In this document: positions 63,565 to 64,000 of the stretch, piece by piece | How the letters are laid out: each line of letters starts with the position of its first letter | How positions within the stretch are numbered: position 1 is the stretch's first letter | Assembly: GCA_012517355.1 (NCBI GenBank) | Contig: JAAYVD010000114.1 | Coordinates: 1 to 64,000 of the forward strand | Source: Candidatus Rifleibacteriota bacterium | GTDB taxonomy: Bacteria; Muiribacteriota; Ozemobacteria; Ozemobacterales; Ozemobacteraceae | Direction of reading: 5' to 3' | DNA: 64,000 nt | Notes under the pieces: model-generated | Databases searched by the model: none | The model's input: the letters and a program-made list of their open reading frames with translations, nothing else | What the model was told of the DNA's origin: nothing | Program-made: the position numbers and the translations under genes

Positions 63565-64000
63565 TTACTTCCCCGACTCCAGGCGGGCGTCGAGGATCTT
63601 GCCGAGTTCGGGGGACAGCAGGCGGCGGAAGGCTTCGACGACCGACTCGTCGGTGACCTCGAGAACCTCGGCCCCGTCCTTCTGGCGGAGCTCGAACCCG
63701 GCCTTCTTCAGCCCCTCGGTGAGCTGGACCCGGGCCCCGGCTTTCTTGAACAGGTCTTCGACGGTGGCCTTGGCCAGGGACTGGCCGGTGACCAGTTCCC
63801 AGTCGTGGTTGCCGGGATGCTGCTTGAGGAGTTCGACCAGGGAGGATTTCACCACGTCCTCCGCCGACAGGGCGGCGGCCACCTTTTCCGAAAGGAGGGC
63901 GGCAGCCACGTCCTCGATCTTCTTCTTGACCATCAGGATGAGATCGCGCGCCACCAGCTTCATCTCGGCCTCGGAGCGCTGGGTCTTCTGGGCGATCTCC
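63565..64000 (-). CDS. ntpE: V-type ATPase subunit E (5' end cut by window edge)
   Basis: The C-terminal 145 residues of a V-ATPase E subunit; the frame is open to the right edge, so the N-terminal coiled coil is partly missing. It reads EIAQKTQRSEAEMKLVARD, then LILMVKKKIEDVAAALLSEK, with ESVVEAFRRLLSPELGKILD at the end. The ATG at 63963 is internal. E with its partner forms the peripheral stalk. The position first in E-DUF2764-A-B-D-I-K fits the Chlamydia/Spirochaete order. Confidence 0.82.
   Translation of the reverse strand, partial: EIAQKTQRSEAEMKLVARDLILMVKKKIEDVAAALLSEKVAAALSAEDVVKSSLVELLKQHPGNHDWELVTGQSLAKATVEDLFKKAGARVQLTEGLKKAGFELRQKDGAEVLEVTDESVVEAFRRLLSPELGKILDARLESGK

Overview
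The window is about 64 kb of GC-rich bacterial chromosome with tightly packed genes, many 1-4 nt start/stop overlaps (ATGA, GTGA, TTGA) and no rRNA, tRNA, CRISPR array or intact transposase that I can see. The lineage is diderm-like, because there are an RND tripartite pump, a heptosyltransferase and a beta-barrel-type protein. Other clues are a V-type ATPase operon in the Chlamydia/Spirochaete gene order (E, DUF2764, A, B, D, I, K), several prepilin-like cassettes, dockerin-type calcium loops and a VOR-type ferredoxin oxidoreductase. This suits an anaerobic, deep-branching uncultured phylum such as Candidatus Riflebacteria or a relative of spirochaetes; that placement is an inference.

Layout. 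1-7.6 kb (minus): an M28 membrane peptidase cut by the left edge, a nucleotidyltransferase with a small partner, a lysine-rich exported protein, a heptosyltransferase-GmhB fusion and a GAF/class III cyclase. 8.1-9.1 kb (plus): a Trm112-like protein and a TIM-barrel isomerase behind a clear promoter. 9.6-14 kb (minus): RND pump and adaptor. 14.7-24.3 kb (plus): a prepilin cassette, a coiled-coil dockerin protein, a FecR-domain protein, an exported protein, an ECF sigma factor and its anti-sigma/FecR partner, likely one envelope-response and surface-structure unit. 24.6-29.8 kb (minus): UbiA prenyltransferase, formyltransferase and a 1,014-residue fusion of acyl-adenylate ligase, acyl carrier protein and HMG-CoA reductase, which is the most unusual item here.

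30-37.5 kb holds small membrane and exported proteins, a B12-binding-type radical SAM protein, a CBM20-esterase and an outer-membrane-like protein. 37.8-40.7 kb (minus) carries mtaB, rsmE and rsfS. 40.8-45.6 kb (minus) is a 2-oxoacid:ferredoxin oxidoreductase operon with two gamma subunits, a P-loop ATPase and an isochorismatase-like hydrolase. 45.7-53.3 kb (minus) runs from glmM through a TPR lipoprotein and three prepilin-like genes to FG-GAP and TPR proteins. A 970-residue unrecognised membrane protein (plus) follows, then the V-ATPase operon (minus) to the right edge.

A recurring minus-10 element (TATACT or TATCAT, often preceded by TGn) marks many transcription starts. Very long open frames opposite real genes are GC-driven shadows and are not annotated.
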